From Caenorhabditis elegans (taxonomy: Eukaryota > Nematoda > Chromadorea > Rhabditida > Rhabditidae): a stretch of DNA of 64,000 nucleotides. The stretch's first letter is position 1; each line of letters starts with the position of its first letter. A program made the position numbers and the translations under genes. The notes beneath the pieces were generated by a model. That model had not been told where the DNA came from and did no database searches. It was given only the letters and a program-made list of their open reading frames with translations. Below, piece after piece: positions 35,901 to 44,200 of the stretch. The stretch lies in NCBI RefSeq assembly GCF_000002985.6, contig NC_003280.10:3530501-3594500 (forward strand), in the 5' to 3' direction.

Positions 35901-36846
35901 AAATATTTCAGAGTGAAAATCAAGCCGTCTTGTAATCTAATCCTCTGCAAGTATCCTCATGACAAGCAGACGTGTGATTTGCTCATTAAGTCGTGTAAGT
36001 TTTTGGGAATTTAAAAGTCAGGCTTTCATAGCGACCGACATTTCACGAGTTTTGTTTTTAGTCGCCTACCCCGTCGAAACTGTCCGATTCGAGTGGTTCA
36101 CGCGGCGAAAAGACGCCATCGACAAAAATCCGGACGTAAAGCTCCCCGAGCTATACATTGATCGCTATGAGACCACGACATGCCCGAATGAACGAAAATC
36201 TGGCGCATTTTCTTGTCTTCGAGCAGTTTTCCGTCTGAAACGAGATGTCGGATTCCATATTGCTCAGACCTACATCCCGACGAGTCTTGCGCTGATGTTC
36301 TCGTGGGTAAGTAGATCTGCAATTTTGTTGAATTTTTTCATTTAAAAAATATAAAAATACTTTTCTAGGTTGGTGTATGGCTTCCCGAAGAGTTTATGGA
36401 AGGTCGTATTGGAGTGGCTATTACCGTACTTTTGACGCTTTCGACCGAATCTGCTGGAGCTCGAGAGCATCTGCCAAGTGTGTCGTATTTAAAGGTACCT
36501 ATTACTTTAACTATTCATACAATCAACAATTTTTTTTGAGGCAATCGACTTATGGTTCGGTTTTATCACTGGATTCGTCTTTTTTACACTGCTTCAGACC
36601 CTTTTTGTCATTGGTTTTGATAAAAGAGCAAATCAGCTCAAAAAATGGGCTGGTCGAAAGACAGCAGACATCACTGAAGAAATTCGAGAAGCTCTTCTAC
36701 AAAAAGCTACACGATACCATAAAACTGGACGATACCTTGATAATTTCTGCCGTGTCTTTTACCCATTAAGCTTCATTTTATTCCTTTTGATGTATTATTT
36801 CGTGTTCACAGAAGGACGCCAAGATGATTGTATGAATCGCCGATGA
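26990..36846 (+). CDS. Cys-loop ligand-gated ion channel with very long extracellular N-terminal region
   Basis: Sixteen exons: 26990-27281, 33098-33318, 33377-33538, 33582-33704, 33878-34078, 34125-34444, 34494-34755, 34806-34933, 34980-35143, 35195-35333, 35383-35530, 35574-35794, 35912-35994, 36062-36306, 36369-36494, 36541-36846. They join in frame to 1046 residues. A signal peptide covers residues 1-24. The canonical receptor starts near residue 672. The Cys-loop CNLILCKYPHDKQTC has the correct 13-residue spacing. A second Cys pair (CPNERKSGAFSC) resembles loop C of glycine/GluCl-type receptors. M1-M3 are clear (M2 about GRIGVAITVLLTLSTESAG), and M4 precedes a short tail. The usual PAR motif before M2 is replaced by EEFMEG, so ion selectivity cannot be called. 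The first 650 residues include acid-rich, poly-His (34188-34220) and Thr-rich stretches. Joining exon 1 across the 5.8-kb intron is phase-consistent but not proven. The exon-6 acceptor is weak. Confidence 0.88.
27625..29100. mobile_element. ~1.5-kb palindromic element in channel intron 1
   Basis: The left end has TAGCGGACCAAATAACAGCC and CTAAACTCGCTAAACT. The right end carries the inverse (AGTTTAGCGAGTTTAGG, TTATTTGGCCCGCTGTG). Inverted homology runs inward almost to the centre near 28365 (CATAATTTTAATTCTCACGT mirrored across a ~50-bp spacer). There is no transposase frame. Open frames at 27719-28036 and 28614-28856 are the two mirrored arms. Confidence 0.85.
29206..30192 (-). CDS. DUF19 (T20D4.11-like) secreted protein A
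   Basis: Exons 30192-30091, 29720-29313 and 29259-29206 give 187 residues. The signal peptide is MFVTFLTILIFVAATSEA. The mature part carries the family's conserved cysteines, the segment CSKNWNPYP, and the FFGKHGCMQKEITETCG block before a last exon supplying the final Cys (IIGACK). DUF19 proteins are nematode-specific, secreted and of unknown molecular function. The exon-2 acceptor differs from its paralogues. Where they have TCTCAG, this copy reads TTTCATG, and the frame is kept only by using an upstream TTAG at 29721-29724. The gene lies nested, antisense, in intron 1 of the channel gene. An AATAAA follows the stop. Confidence 0.82.
30230..30325 (-). promoter_or_regulatory. Conserved DUF19 promoter block A
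   Basis: On the minus strand: a GATA-type cluster (ACTGATAGACAG, TTTGATCTATCC), then ATATCATGTGTATAAAACTTG about 40-50 nt before the ATG. The same block precedes the three paralogues. GATA sites would fit intestinal expression (established for worm ELT-2 targets), which is inference here. Confidence 0.6.
30378..31122 (-). CDS. DUF19 (T20D4.11-like) secreted protein B
   Basis: Exons 31122-31018, 30894-30496 and 30431-30378 form a clean frame of 185 residues. The signal peptide (MCRHLAVFIPILMFLTATCE) is followed by DCTKGPEPTKCLEV, then the DUF19 core with regularly spaced cysteines (ENCEKFNHCHHTLDC), CNKNWNPFP, and FFGKDNCMQKEITEICG. The last exon ends ALGACKFQDH. All splice sites are canonical, so this is the best-preserved reference member of the four. 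It is nested antisense in the channel gene's first intron and preceded by the shared TATA/GATA block. Confidence 0.88.
31166..31265 (-). promoter_or_regulatory. Conserved DUF19 promoter block B
   Basis: Minus strand: AAGTGATAGACATTC and TTTGATCTATCTGTTCC upstream of CATGTCTATAAAACTAG, with the TATA-like element about 50 nt before the ATG at 31122. It is clearly alignable with blocks A, C and D. Confidence 0.6.
31320..32014 (-). CDS. DUF19 (T20D4.11-like) secreted protein C
   Basis: Exons 32014-31904, 31838-31440 and 31388-31320 give an intact frame of 192 residues. The signal peptide is MCRKLTVFMAILIFVTATCE. The core shows EICINFNRCRQTLDC, CSKNWDPYP, LFGKDNCLEKEITETCG and a final-exon MGTCKFGEE. 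The C-terminal tail is longer than in A and B. Intron positions and phases match B exactly, so the copies arose by tandem duplication of the whole gene including its promoter. It is secreted and its function is unknown. It is nested antisense in the channel intron. Confidence 0.88.
32046..32145 (-). promoter_or_regulatory. Conserved DUF19 promoter block C
   Basis: Minus strand: TTATCAAGTGATAGACAG, TTCGATCTATCTGTTCCTGG, then CATGTCTATAAAACTAG just upstream of the ATG at 32014. It has the same order and spacing as the other three blocks. Confidence 0.6.
32200..32860 (-). pseudogene. DUF19 (T20D4.11-like) copy D, frameshifted
   Basis: Exon 1 (32860-32750) encodes an intact signal peptide and the DCTKPEGPEATKCLE segment. 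Exon 2 (32687-32290) is 398 nt against 399 in B and C. One base is missing just after CTKNWNPFP, near 32425-32435, so the frame runs into a stop a few codons later. The downstream conserved part (FGKDNCIEKEIRETCG) continues in another frame. The last exon (32238-32200) ends early at TAG, where paralogues have AAG after the final Cys. Two independent defects favour a pseudogene. A base-calling error could explain the deletion but less easily both. Confidence 0.8.
32906..32990 (-). promoter_or_regulatory. Conserved DUF19 promoter block D
   Basis: Minus strand: CTTTGATCTATCTGTTCCTGG then CATGTCTATAAAACTAG upstream of the copy-D ATG. The distal GATA-like part present in A-C is shorter here. Confidence 0.5.
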
Positions 36847-37109
36847 TCTCACTTTATTTTTTTAAATAAATAAATATTGGAAAAAAATACGATCGGCCAA
36901 ATTTTTCATAATTTATTTTTGATCTACTTGTTGAGCTTGACTCCGCCCCCGATCTTGCTGCCGTTGTTATTTTTTTGTGGCTGTCTTGTCGAAGGAAGGG
37001 GCGGAGTCAAGTTCAATAGGTAGATCAAAAATAAATTATGAGAAATTTGTGCGATCGTATTTTTTCGATGATATATATTTTTCTTTTTTTTTCTGCAAAA
37101 AAATTTCGG
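36847..37109. repeat. Inverted repeat (36883-37065) between channel gene and tRNAs
   Basis: AAAAATACGATCGGCC and TTTTTGATCTACTTGTTGAG on the left are mirrored on the right by GTAGATCAAAAATAAATTATG and GCGATCGTATTTTT. The central part has CTTGACTCCGCCCC against GGGGCGGAGTCAAG. It is a ~183-bp MITE-like hairpin. AATAAATAAA at ~36864 just before it is the likely poly(A) signal of the channel gene. Confidence 0.75.
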
Positions 37110-37181
37110 TGCCTCATGCTGGAATCGAACCAGCGACCTTCTGTTTACTAGACAGACGCTCTGCCACTGAGCCAATGAGGC
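37110..37181 (-). tRNA. tRNA-Thr (anticodon AGT)
   Basis: 72 nt on the minus strand. The acceptor stem is GCCTCAT/ATGAGGC. The A box is TGGCTCAGTGG and the B box GGTTCGATTCC. The anticodon stem TCTGT/ACAGA encloses the loop CTAGTAA, giving AGT. It is followed on the minus strand by a T7 run (RNA polymerase III terminator). No intron. Confidence 0.95.
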
Positions 37182-37263
37182 GATGATTCTTCAGTTTTAA
37201 AAGGATTTCACAAATTTTTTGAATTATTTCACCACCTAAAAATATAGATGGTAGTAAAAAGTA

Positions 37264-37336
37264 AGCCCAATGCGGGGCTCGAACCCGCGACAACCAGATT
37301 AAGAGTCTGGTGCTCTACCGACTGAGCTAACCGGGC
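37264..37336 (-). tRNA. tRNA-Lys (anticodon CTT)
   Basis: 73 nt on the minus strand. The A box is TAGCTCAGTCGG and the B box GGTTCGAGCCC. The anticodon stem CCAGA/TCTGG encloses the loop CTCTTAA, giving CTT. The acceptor stem pairs GCCCGGT with ATTGGGC (one G-T pair, one mismatch). A T5 run follows as terminator. Confidence 0.95.
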
Positions 37337-37616
37337 GGCGTTGTGACATAGATAACAGGGTAGTTATGAACCTTTTGTGTAGTAGACGCAGGTGAGGAAA
37401 GACAGCAGGGGTAACTGGGGGTATAACACGAAGAACGGCTGATTGCGCTAACTTTTCAGCGGTACATGGGTTAAATTTCCATATTTTACAACGAAAAATC
37501 TACAGCTGCCGACATTTTGCGGGATCGCCTTTCAATATACAAGAAGTAAGAGTATATAGATGCCAATATTAAATATATTTCAAAATCAATTTTAACAGAA
37601 GTAAAAAAATAAAATA

Positions 37617-38718
37617 TTATGTAGGTCTCATTCCACAAGCAAATCCACGTGTCTTTCGATTCATATTCCCCGTAACAAAGGTCGCGACACAGTTGACATC
37701 TTCAAATGTGGCCGCATAATACCGTCCCCTTGCATCAATAAAGGGATCGATTGAAGCAAGAAAAAGTGCACAATTTTGATTCAGTCTTCCGTTATCAGGC
37801 TGTCCAGTTTGGAATAAAAAACCATCTGTACCGGTTGCCGAGTTGTCGGTCCATTCGAAGGCGGTAGTTCGGCTACACGTTGCTGTAAGAGGCTGCCCCA
37901 TGCATCTCGCGGTTCTCTGAAGTCCAAGCCATACCGACCCGCTCTGTTGTGGAATTAGAGATAGAAGTGATTCTGGAACAATTTGAGTGAGTAATGTGAT
38001 AAGGTTTCGTATAGACTACTTTGAATAAAAAGGGCTTCTTGCTTGTTCTGAAGCCCGGTAAGAGTTGTACCGATTGATCGGCATGCTTCCTCAGCATCAG
38101 CTTGAGCAGCATGGTGCCCAATGAAGACCTGAATATGAAAATGGAGTTATATAAGAATTTGAAATGAACTCACTTTAATACACCATTTTCCTGATGGTCG
38201 ATTGAAAGTTGCCCAACCATAGGGACAGACTTTGACTCGAGGCTTTGTCATAGGCCGAGGCTTTGTAGGACGAAGTGTTGTAGTTGTAGTTTTTCGAGTC
38301 GTAGTTGTTGGGATTGGTGTTGTGGTTACTGTAGTTGGAAGTTGTGTGGAGGGTACTGTAGTTGGAATTGACGTCGTGGTTACGGTCGTAGGAATATGTG
38401 TAGAGGTTACTGTAGTCGGAATAGGAGTGGTTGTTACGGTCGTCGTTGTTGACGTTGTGGTTACTGTAGTCAGAATAGGCGTGGGGGTTACGGTACTAGC
38501 AGTTGTAGAAGAAAGTGTTGTCGTTGCTTGACAAGCTTGAGCACAAGTCTGCTCTTCATCAATTTCGCAGTCCTCGTCGCTCTGAAATAACTAGAATGTA
38601 GTGTCAGAAACTGTGAAATGCGGAGAAAACTCACCGTGTCCGCAAGCAGAGTTGTTATCTGTCCAGACATTCCGACAGCGAGTAGAGTAAATATTAAGTA
38701 GAATTTTAGAGACAACAT
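37617..38718 (-). CDS. C-type lectin-like protein with Thr-rich stalk (clec family)
   Basis: Exons 38718-38635, 38581-38174, 38128-38020 and 37972-37617 give 318 residues with intact phase. A signal peptide is followed by a short Cys-bearing segment (DEDCEIDEEQTCAQAC). Then comes a ~90-residue Thr/Pro-rich, mucin-like stalk, likely O-glycosylated, and one CTLD. The CTLD opens with GWATFNRPSGKWCIK at an exon end, continues with VFIGHHAAQADAEEAC, and closes with TDNSATGTDGFLFQ, GQPDN and the final Cys pair (EDVNC, GFACG). QPD is the galactose-type Ca/sugar motif of the family, though binding is unproven. It is probably secreted. Confidence 0.88.
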
Positions 38719-38929
38719 TAAACAGTCCTCAAAATATGAAATGAGCGGAGCAATAATAAAACCATTTGTTATGTGCTTCTGCCTATAGTGTCGTGGCATA
38801 AAGTTTTCTGAATGCTTGACTTTATAAGTTACGGTTACGTCACTAGAACAGTCAATTCCCAAAAACAAATTTATCAAAAAAAAAGTTTTAACTGATAAGG
38901 CAATTCACACATTATTTCAATATACTTTC

Positions 38930-40527
38930 TCAACCTCGTTTTCCACAGGCAAATCCACGAGTTCTACGAGCTTCATTTTCTGGAATAAAGTTTGCAACAC
39001 AGTTCACATCCTCCAGTGTAGCCGCATAATATGTTCCTCTTGCGGTAATGGTCGGCGTTTCCGAAGCAAGAAGTAGTGCACAATTTTGATTCAATCGGAT
39101 GTTGTCAGGCTGCCCAGGTTGGAATACAAAACCAGCAGTTCCGGTTGCCGAGTTGTCGGTCCATCGGAAGGCGGTGGTTCTGCTGCACGCGGCAGACGGT
39201 GGCTGATTCATGCAAGCAGCCGTACGCTGAATGCCAACCCATACCGAAGCACTGCGTTGTGGGATTTGGCCGAGAAGAGACGCTGAAAAAAAAAGAAAGT
39301 TTGGCTAATTGGTTATTTTGAATATTTGAAGCTATAACTCACATTGAATATACGCAGCTTCTTGTGGATTTTGAAGCCCGGAGAGTGTTGCTCCAACAGC
39401 TTGACAAGCAGCTTCAGCATCAGCTTTTGCTGCATGGAATCCGGTGAACACCTAGAAAAATTAGAAAATGTTAGAAAGTCGATAATATTTTTAGCTCACC
39501 CTGATGCACCATCCCCCAGAAGGCCGGTTAAAGAATCTCCATCCAGGTTCACACCGATTATGCCTTCCACAAGCATAACCGCGCGTTTGCCGAGCTATGT
39601 TTGCCGGAATAAAAGTGGCAACACAGTTGACATCTTCAAGTGTAGCCGCATAATATGTGCCTCTTGCGGTAATGGTCGGAGTTCTCGAAGCAAGAAGTAG
39701 AGCACAATTTTGATTCAATAGGATATTGTCAGGCTGTCCAGGTTGGAAAACGAATCCGTCTGTTCCGGTTGCCGAGCCGTCGGTCCACTCGAAGGATGTG
39801 GTTCTGGTGCAAGCGGCGGTGATCTGCTGTCTCGTGCAAGCCGCGGTACGCTGAATACCAACCCATACGGAAGCGCTGTTTTGTGGGATTAGGGCGAGAA
39901 GAGATCCTGAAATTAGATTTATGGATCGAAATAAATCTGAACTCACTTTGAATGAACAACGCGTCATCCCGGTTCTGAAGTCCTGTAAGAGTGCCACCCT
40001 TAGCCGCGCAAGCTCTTTCAGCTTCTATCTTAGCATCGTGGATTCCTGTGAAAACCTGAAACAAAAAAAAACATTGGTACTGTGCTTATCTCCAAATTCT
40101 CACTCTCATGCACCATCCTCCAGAGGGTCGATTGGTAAATCTCCAACCGGGTAGACATCCAACGACAACTGCTGGAGTAGGTACGACTACTGGCGCCGGG
40201 GTAGTGACGACAACGACAGGAGGGGCTGTAGTTACTACCACCGGTGGAGGAGCAGCGGTTGTGACTACTACTGGTGGAGCAGCAGTTGTAGTCACTGCCG
40301 CCGGGGTAGTAGTAGTTGTCACGGTAGTTGTGGAGACCGTAGTTGAGGCCATATCAAGGCAAGCTGCACAAAACTCAGCATCTCCATCCAGTAGACAATT
40401 CGCCATGCTCTGCACCGACAAATTTCTATAGTTTCCTTCCAAGACACTAACTTACCAATGGCGTCGTCTGGGAGTGGACTCCCATTACGAGGAGAACTAG
40501 AAAAATGTAACACCTTGAAGCAGACAT
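38930..40527 (-). CDS. Tandem two-CTLD C-type lectin, frameshifted in second domain
   Basis: Exons 40527-40456, 40409-40104, 40055-39947, 39906-39500, 39451-39343 and 39283-38930. Signal peptide, a segment with CLLDGDAEFCAACLD, a Thr/Val/Pro-rich stalk, CTLD1 (GWRFTNRPSGGWCMR to GYACG), then directly CTLD2 (CEPGWRFFNRPSGGWCIR onward). Both domains have GQPDN. In the last exon the C run at 39238-39241 has four bases where the CTLD1 paralogous exon has three. Exon length is therefore one over phase, and the reading frame before and after the run does not match. As written, CTLD2 is broken. It is either a true frameshift or an error in the sequence. Confidence 0.8.
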
Positions 40528-40990
40528 TGTTCAAGGATGTGCTATTCTTCAATTACCATGCCGCTTTTTATACTAGAAATATTTGGAAAACATTTTTCAT
40601 GTTCTTTTAGGTCAAGTCGTATAAGCTCACGTACTCAGTTTAGTATTGTACTAATTGTTTTGCTGAAACTATAGGGTGCTTGAGAAAGTTCACTAAAATG
40701 TTATTCAAAGGTCAGTTTGTTAGTACAATGCACATTGATAGTGGGTGTTGCAAATAGTTAGTTGTTATGTATGATTCGTTACACTTTTTTTATTTTCCAG
40801 AAGGTCTTTGCTCATCCTCATCGATAAGTCGATCAAAGTTTGCAAAATAAAATTCTCCGTTCTTTTATGTGCGAAACCAGACCAAAGAATAGCATTTTTA
40901 AAAACCAGACAAGTTGGAAATTCTCATGGCTAAATTGCTTCCCGCCGAATAAAAGTATGGCACAATTCAGTGATCTTCCAAATTCCACAT
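40528..40990. other. Divergent promoter region between two clec genes
   Basis: Lies between the minus-strand two-domain lectin and the plus-strand lectin. GAATAAAAGTATGG at ~40946 is a plausible TATA-like element about 40 nt before the ATG at 40991. The corresponding position upstream of 43056 has CTGAATAAAAATGCG. No further feature is recognised. Confidence 0.4.
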
Positions 40991-42383
40991 ATGTTGGGCA
41001 AAACTGCACTACTTATTTCAGTTTGTCTAGCTCTATCAGCTGCTGACTGTCCAGCAGCATGGAAAGCAATTTTGAACTCCCAGGCCGAAGAGAGTGAAGA
41101 TAACGGATGTGAAGCTGGTTGGAAGTTTTTCAATCGGCCATCTGGAGGATGGTGTATGAGGGTGAGCACTAGGGAGGAATACTTTAAGCTAGGCTAACTA
41201 ACAATTTCAGGTATTCGAGGGGTTCAATGCAGCAAAAACCGACGCCGAAAAGTCCTGTAAATCCGTGGGCTCAACACTTTCTGGGATTCAAAACAGGAAC
41301 GAGGCATTGTATATTCAGAGTGAGTTTCCAGTACTGAAACCTGAGTCGACATAGACTTCTGAACAGGCGTGGGCGGCAATTGCCGTTCTTCCGGGAATTC
41401 GGCAAATCGGCAATTTGCCGATTTTCTGATCTGCTGAAAATTTTCATCTTGGCAAATTGCAGATTCGCCGGAAAAATCGACTGTTTGAAATTTTTTTCCC
41501 GTCATATAATTTGCCTACTTCTCGAAATAGATATGGGAACATTCATAAGATGCGTTTTTACCGGCAAATTGGGCATATCGGTAAGTTGCCGGTTTGCCGT
41601 TTTGCAGTAAATTTTCAATTCCGGCAATTTGCCGATTTGCCGGAAATTTTGAAAACCTGCAATATCCGGAATTGCCGATTGCCGGAAATTTTGAAAACCT
41701 ACATTTGCCGATTTGCCGATTTGCCAAAAACATTCAATTTGCTCAATTTGCCGATTTGCCGATTTGCCGAAAATTTTGAAAACCTACGTTTGCTGATTTG
41801 CCGAAAAATTTGAAAACCGGCAATTGCCGAAATTGTCGAGTGCCGGAAATTTTGAAAACCTACAATTGCCGAAATTGCCGAGTGCCGGAAATTTTGAAAA
41901 CCGGCGATAGCCGGAATTGCCGATTGCCGGAAATTTTGAAAACCTGTAATTTGCCGATTTGCCTGAAAAATCGTTTGCCGCTCACCCCTGCTCTTAACTA
42001 CAATATGACATCTCTATTTCTTTCCAGCTGCCCTCCTCGCCCAAATCGCAAGATCAAGTGGCTCCGTCTGGGTTGGCATGCAGAGAACCCAAAAATGTCT
42101 GAAGCAACCAAAATCGGACACCTGTTCAGCTCTCACAGCTTTCGAGTACACCGACGGATCCGTGACCGGTACCGACGGATTCATCTTCCAGGGCAATCAA
42201 CCAGACAACAAGGAGTTGAATCAGGATTGTGCAGTTCTCCTAGCTTCCAAGGCGGCAAGTGTCTCGACTAATGGCCAATTCTATGCAGCCACGTTGGATG
42301 ATATCATGTGCGATGAACAGGTCGATGACAACGGGCCACGTGTCATGCGCGGATATATTTGTGGAAAGAAGGCCGCAAAATAA
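40991..42383 (+). CDS. Single-domain C-type lectin, secreted (clec family)
   Basis: Exons 40991-41161, 41211-41319 and 42028-42383 encode 211 residues. The signal peptide MLGKTALLISVCLALSAA is followed by DCPAAWKAILNSQ and a single CTLD split over three exons: GWKFFNRPSGGWCMR ends exon 1, VFEGFNAAKTDAEKSC opens exon 2, and exon 3 carries TDGSVTGTDGFIF, NQPDN and the final YICGKKAAK. QPDN is retained. Intron 2 (708 bp) is inflated by a foldback GGCAAATTGCCG element. There is no stalk. It pairs closely with the gene at 43056 in sequence, exon lengths (171 and 109 nt) and orientation, so the two are a recent tandem duplicate. Confidence 0.92.
41364..41990. mobile_element. Foldback element rich in GGCAAATTGCCG, copy 2 (intron)
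   Basis: Starts CAGGCGTGGGCGGCAATTGC and ends GTTTGCCGCTCACCCCTG, inside intron 2 of the lectin gene. The interior is TTTGCCGATTTGCCG and GCCGGAAATTTTGAAAACC units. The end sequences match those of the copy at 902-1380, supporting a discrete element rather than a simple satellite. Confidence 0.85.
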
Positions 42384-43055
42384 ATGTTCTAACAAATTTC
42401 ATTTTTCTATTATATCGCTTGAAGTTCGAATAAAACAAATTTTGTTATCTAGGGGTTTCACCCTAAATTTCAGCACATTTTAAAAAAAATTTTGGTCCGA
42501 CGATATGATATCTGGTAATTCAAACAAAACCCGTAGTGCCGTTTTTTAAAATCAAATTCGGCAAATCGACAAATTGCCTGTTTGCCGAACATCAATTTGC
42601 CGAAATTGTTTAGATGGTTTTTATAAGAAAAACATATTTATAAGAGTAGCACCTAAAACCGTGCCATACTTTTAAAAATAAATGTAGGAACATTCATAGG
42701 ATGCGTACAATTTTGCCGGTTTGCTTATTTGCCGGAAAGTTTCAATTCCGGCATATTACCGACTTGCCGGAAATTTCAAAGATGCGTTGATTGTCGGATT
42801 ATCTGTTCTTTATGTGAGTCTAAGACGGATAAAGAAGGTGAACTGGTAAGAATTCAGAAATTGTAGAAGAATCGGGGTCTTTTCTACCACCAGGTTTGCA
42901 AAAAATATATTCTCTTTTCTTTTATGTGAGAAGTAATGAATTTTGCAAAATTTGGACCGAAGAATAATTTTTTTAACGATAGAAAATTCTCATGGCACAT
43001 TGCATCGAGCTGAATAAAAATGCGAAACTTTTCCATGCAGTTTTAAATTCCAGGA
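42384..43055. repeat. Intergenic region with decayed GGCAAATTGCC repeats
   Basis: Positions ~42556-42800 contain scattered TTCGGCAAATCGACAAATTG, TTTGCCGGTTTGC and TTGCCGGAAATTTC units, a degraded relative of the element at 41364. AATAAAACAAA at ~42430 may be the poly(A) signal of the preceding gene. Confidence 0.65.
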
Positions 43056-44152
43056 ATGTTCTGCAAAACTGCACTTCTTCTTCTCATCTGCTTGGGTTCA
43101 ACTTTTGCTGATTGCCCAGCAGCATGGAAGACGATCTTAAACTCCCAATACAAGGAGAGTGAGGACAATGGATGTGAGCCTGGTTGGAAGTTCTTTAATC
43201 GGCCTTCTGGAGGATGGTGCATGAGAGTAAGTATGGGAGGAAGGCTCTTGGAATATGAGAAGAATTCCAGGTATTCGCTGGGTTCAACGCAAAAAAAGCT
43301 GACGCTGAAAAGTCTTGTCAAGCCGTAGGATCGACACTTTCTGGAATTCAGAACAAGAATGAGGCATTGTATATTCAAAGTGAGTATTCTGTAGGTACTA
43401 ACTGCTAAGCACCAGGTAGCTTTAAAAAAGTCGGAATTTTCCGACTGTAAGGAAACCTATAAAGTTCTTGACTATTGGATGGCGCAATAAAGCCAAAGGA
43501 TCCGGTGTCAATGCTCCCCTTGCCAGTCGTATCATTTTCTATCGAAAAGTTTGACAATTTGACGATTTCCGTGGTATAAAATTATAAATCCACGTGGTGT
43601 CAGAATGTCCCATATCGCTGTGATCTACAAAAAATGCGGGAATTTAAACGCAGACTTCTCAACTCATGTTGCATGGCTAAGAAAGTGCTGACGCCACATT
43701 TTTTTGGAAAAAATTCCCCCAATTTTTGTAGATCAAACCGTTATGGGACAGTAACTAAATTTGTGTGAACCTCTTCCACATTTCCATGTTTCTTTCCAGC
43801 TGCTCTCCTCGCTCAAATCCCACAATCCAGTGGCTCAGTATGGATCGGAATCCAAAGAACCCAAAAATGCCTGAAACAAAAACTCACTGCTGCCTGCTCA
43901 GCCCTCACCGCCTTTGAGTACACCGACAAATCGGTAACCGGCACCGATGGATTCGTCTTCCAGAAATATCAACCTGATAACTCACAATTAAACCAGAACT
44001 GTGCACTTCTTCTAGCTTCAAAAACCCCGACTATCCTGAATGACCAATATTTTGCAGCGACGTTGGACGATACAAATTGCGATGGAATGCTCGAAGGTGA
44101 TGCGGCACGCGTTCTTCGTGGATATATTTGTGGAAAGAAGGCTGATAAATAA
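43056..44152 (+). CDS. Single-domain C-type lectin, secreted (clec family)
   Basis: Exons 43056-43226, 43271-43379 and 43800-44152 encode 210 residues. Signal peptide MFCKTALLLLICLGSTFA, then DCPAAWKTILNSQ and a CTLD: GWKFFNRPSGGWCMR, VFAGFNAKKADAEKSC, SSGSVWIGIQRTQKC, TDKSVTGTDGFVFQ, YQPDN, and YICGKKADK at the end. All phases are consistent. It is the close tandem partner of the gene at 40991. Intron 2 contains a MITE copy (43591-43750) in place of the foldback element seen in its partner. It is likely secreted. The sugar ligand is unknown. Confidence 0.92.
43591..43750. mobile_element. MITE with CACGTGG end, copy 3 (intron)
   Basis: Begins CACGTGGTGTCAGAATGTCC. It contains GTGATCTACAAAAAATGCGG and the inverse TTTTTGTAGATCAAACCGTT, and ends near TATGGGACAG. 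It is a diverged relative of the copies at 21791 and 24577. Confidence 0.78.
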
Positions 44153-44200
44153 AAATATGATCCCAATAAAAACGTTTATTTCAATTGTACAATTAAAAAA

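Noticed and set aside
38232-38531. Plus-strand ORF of Val/Gly repeats
   Set aside because: It is the antisense of the Thr-rich stalk of the lectin at 37617-38718.
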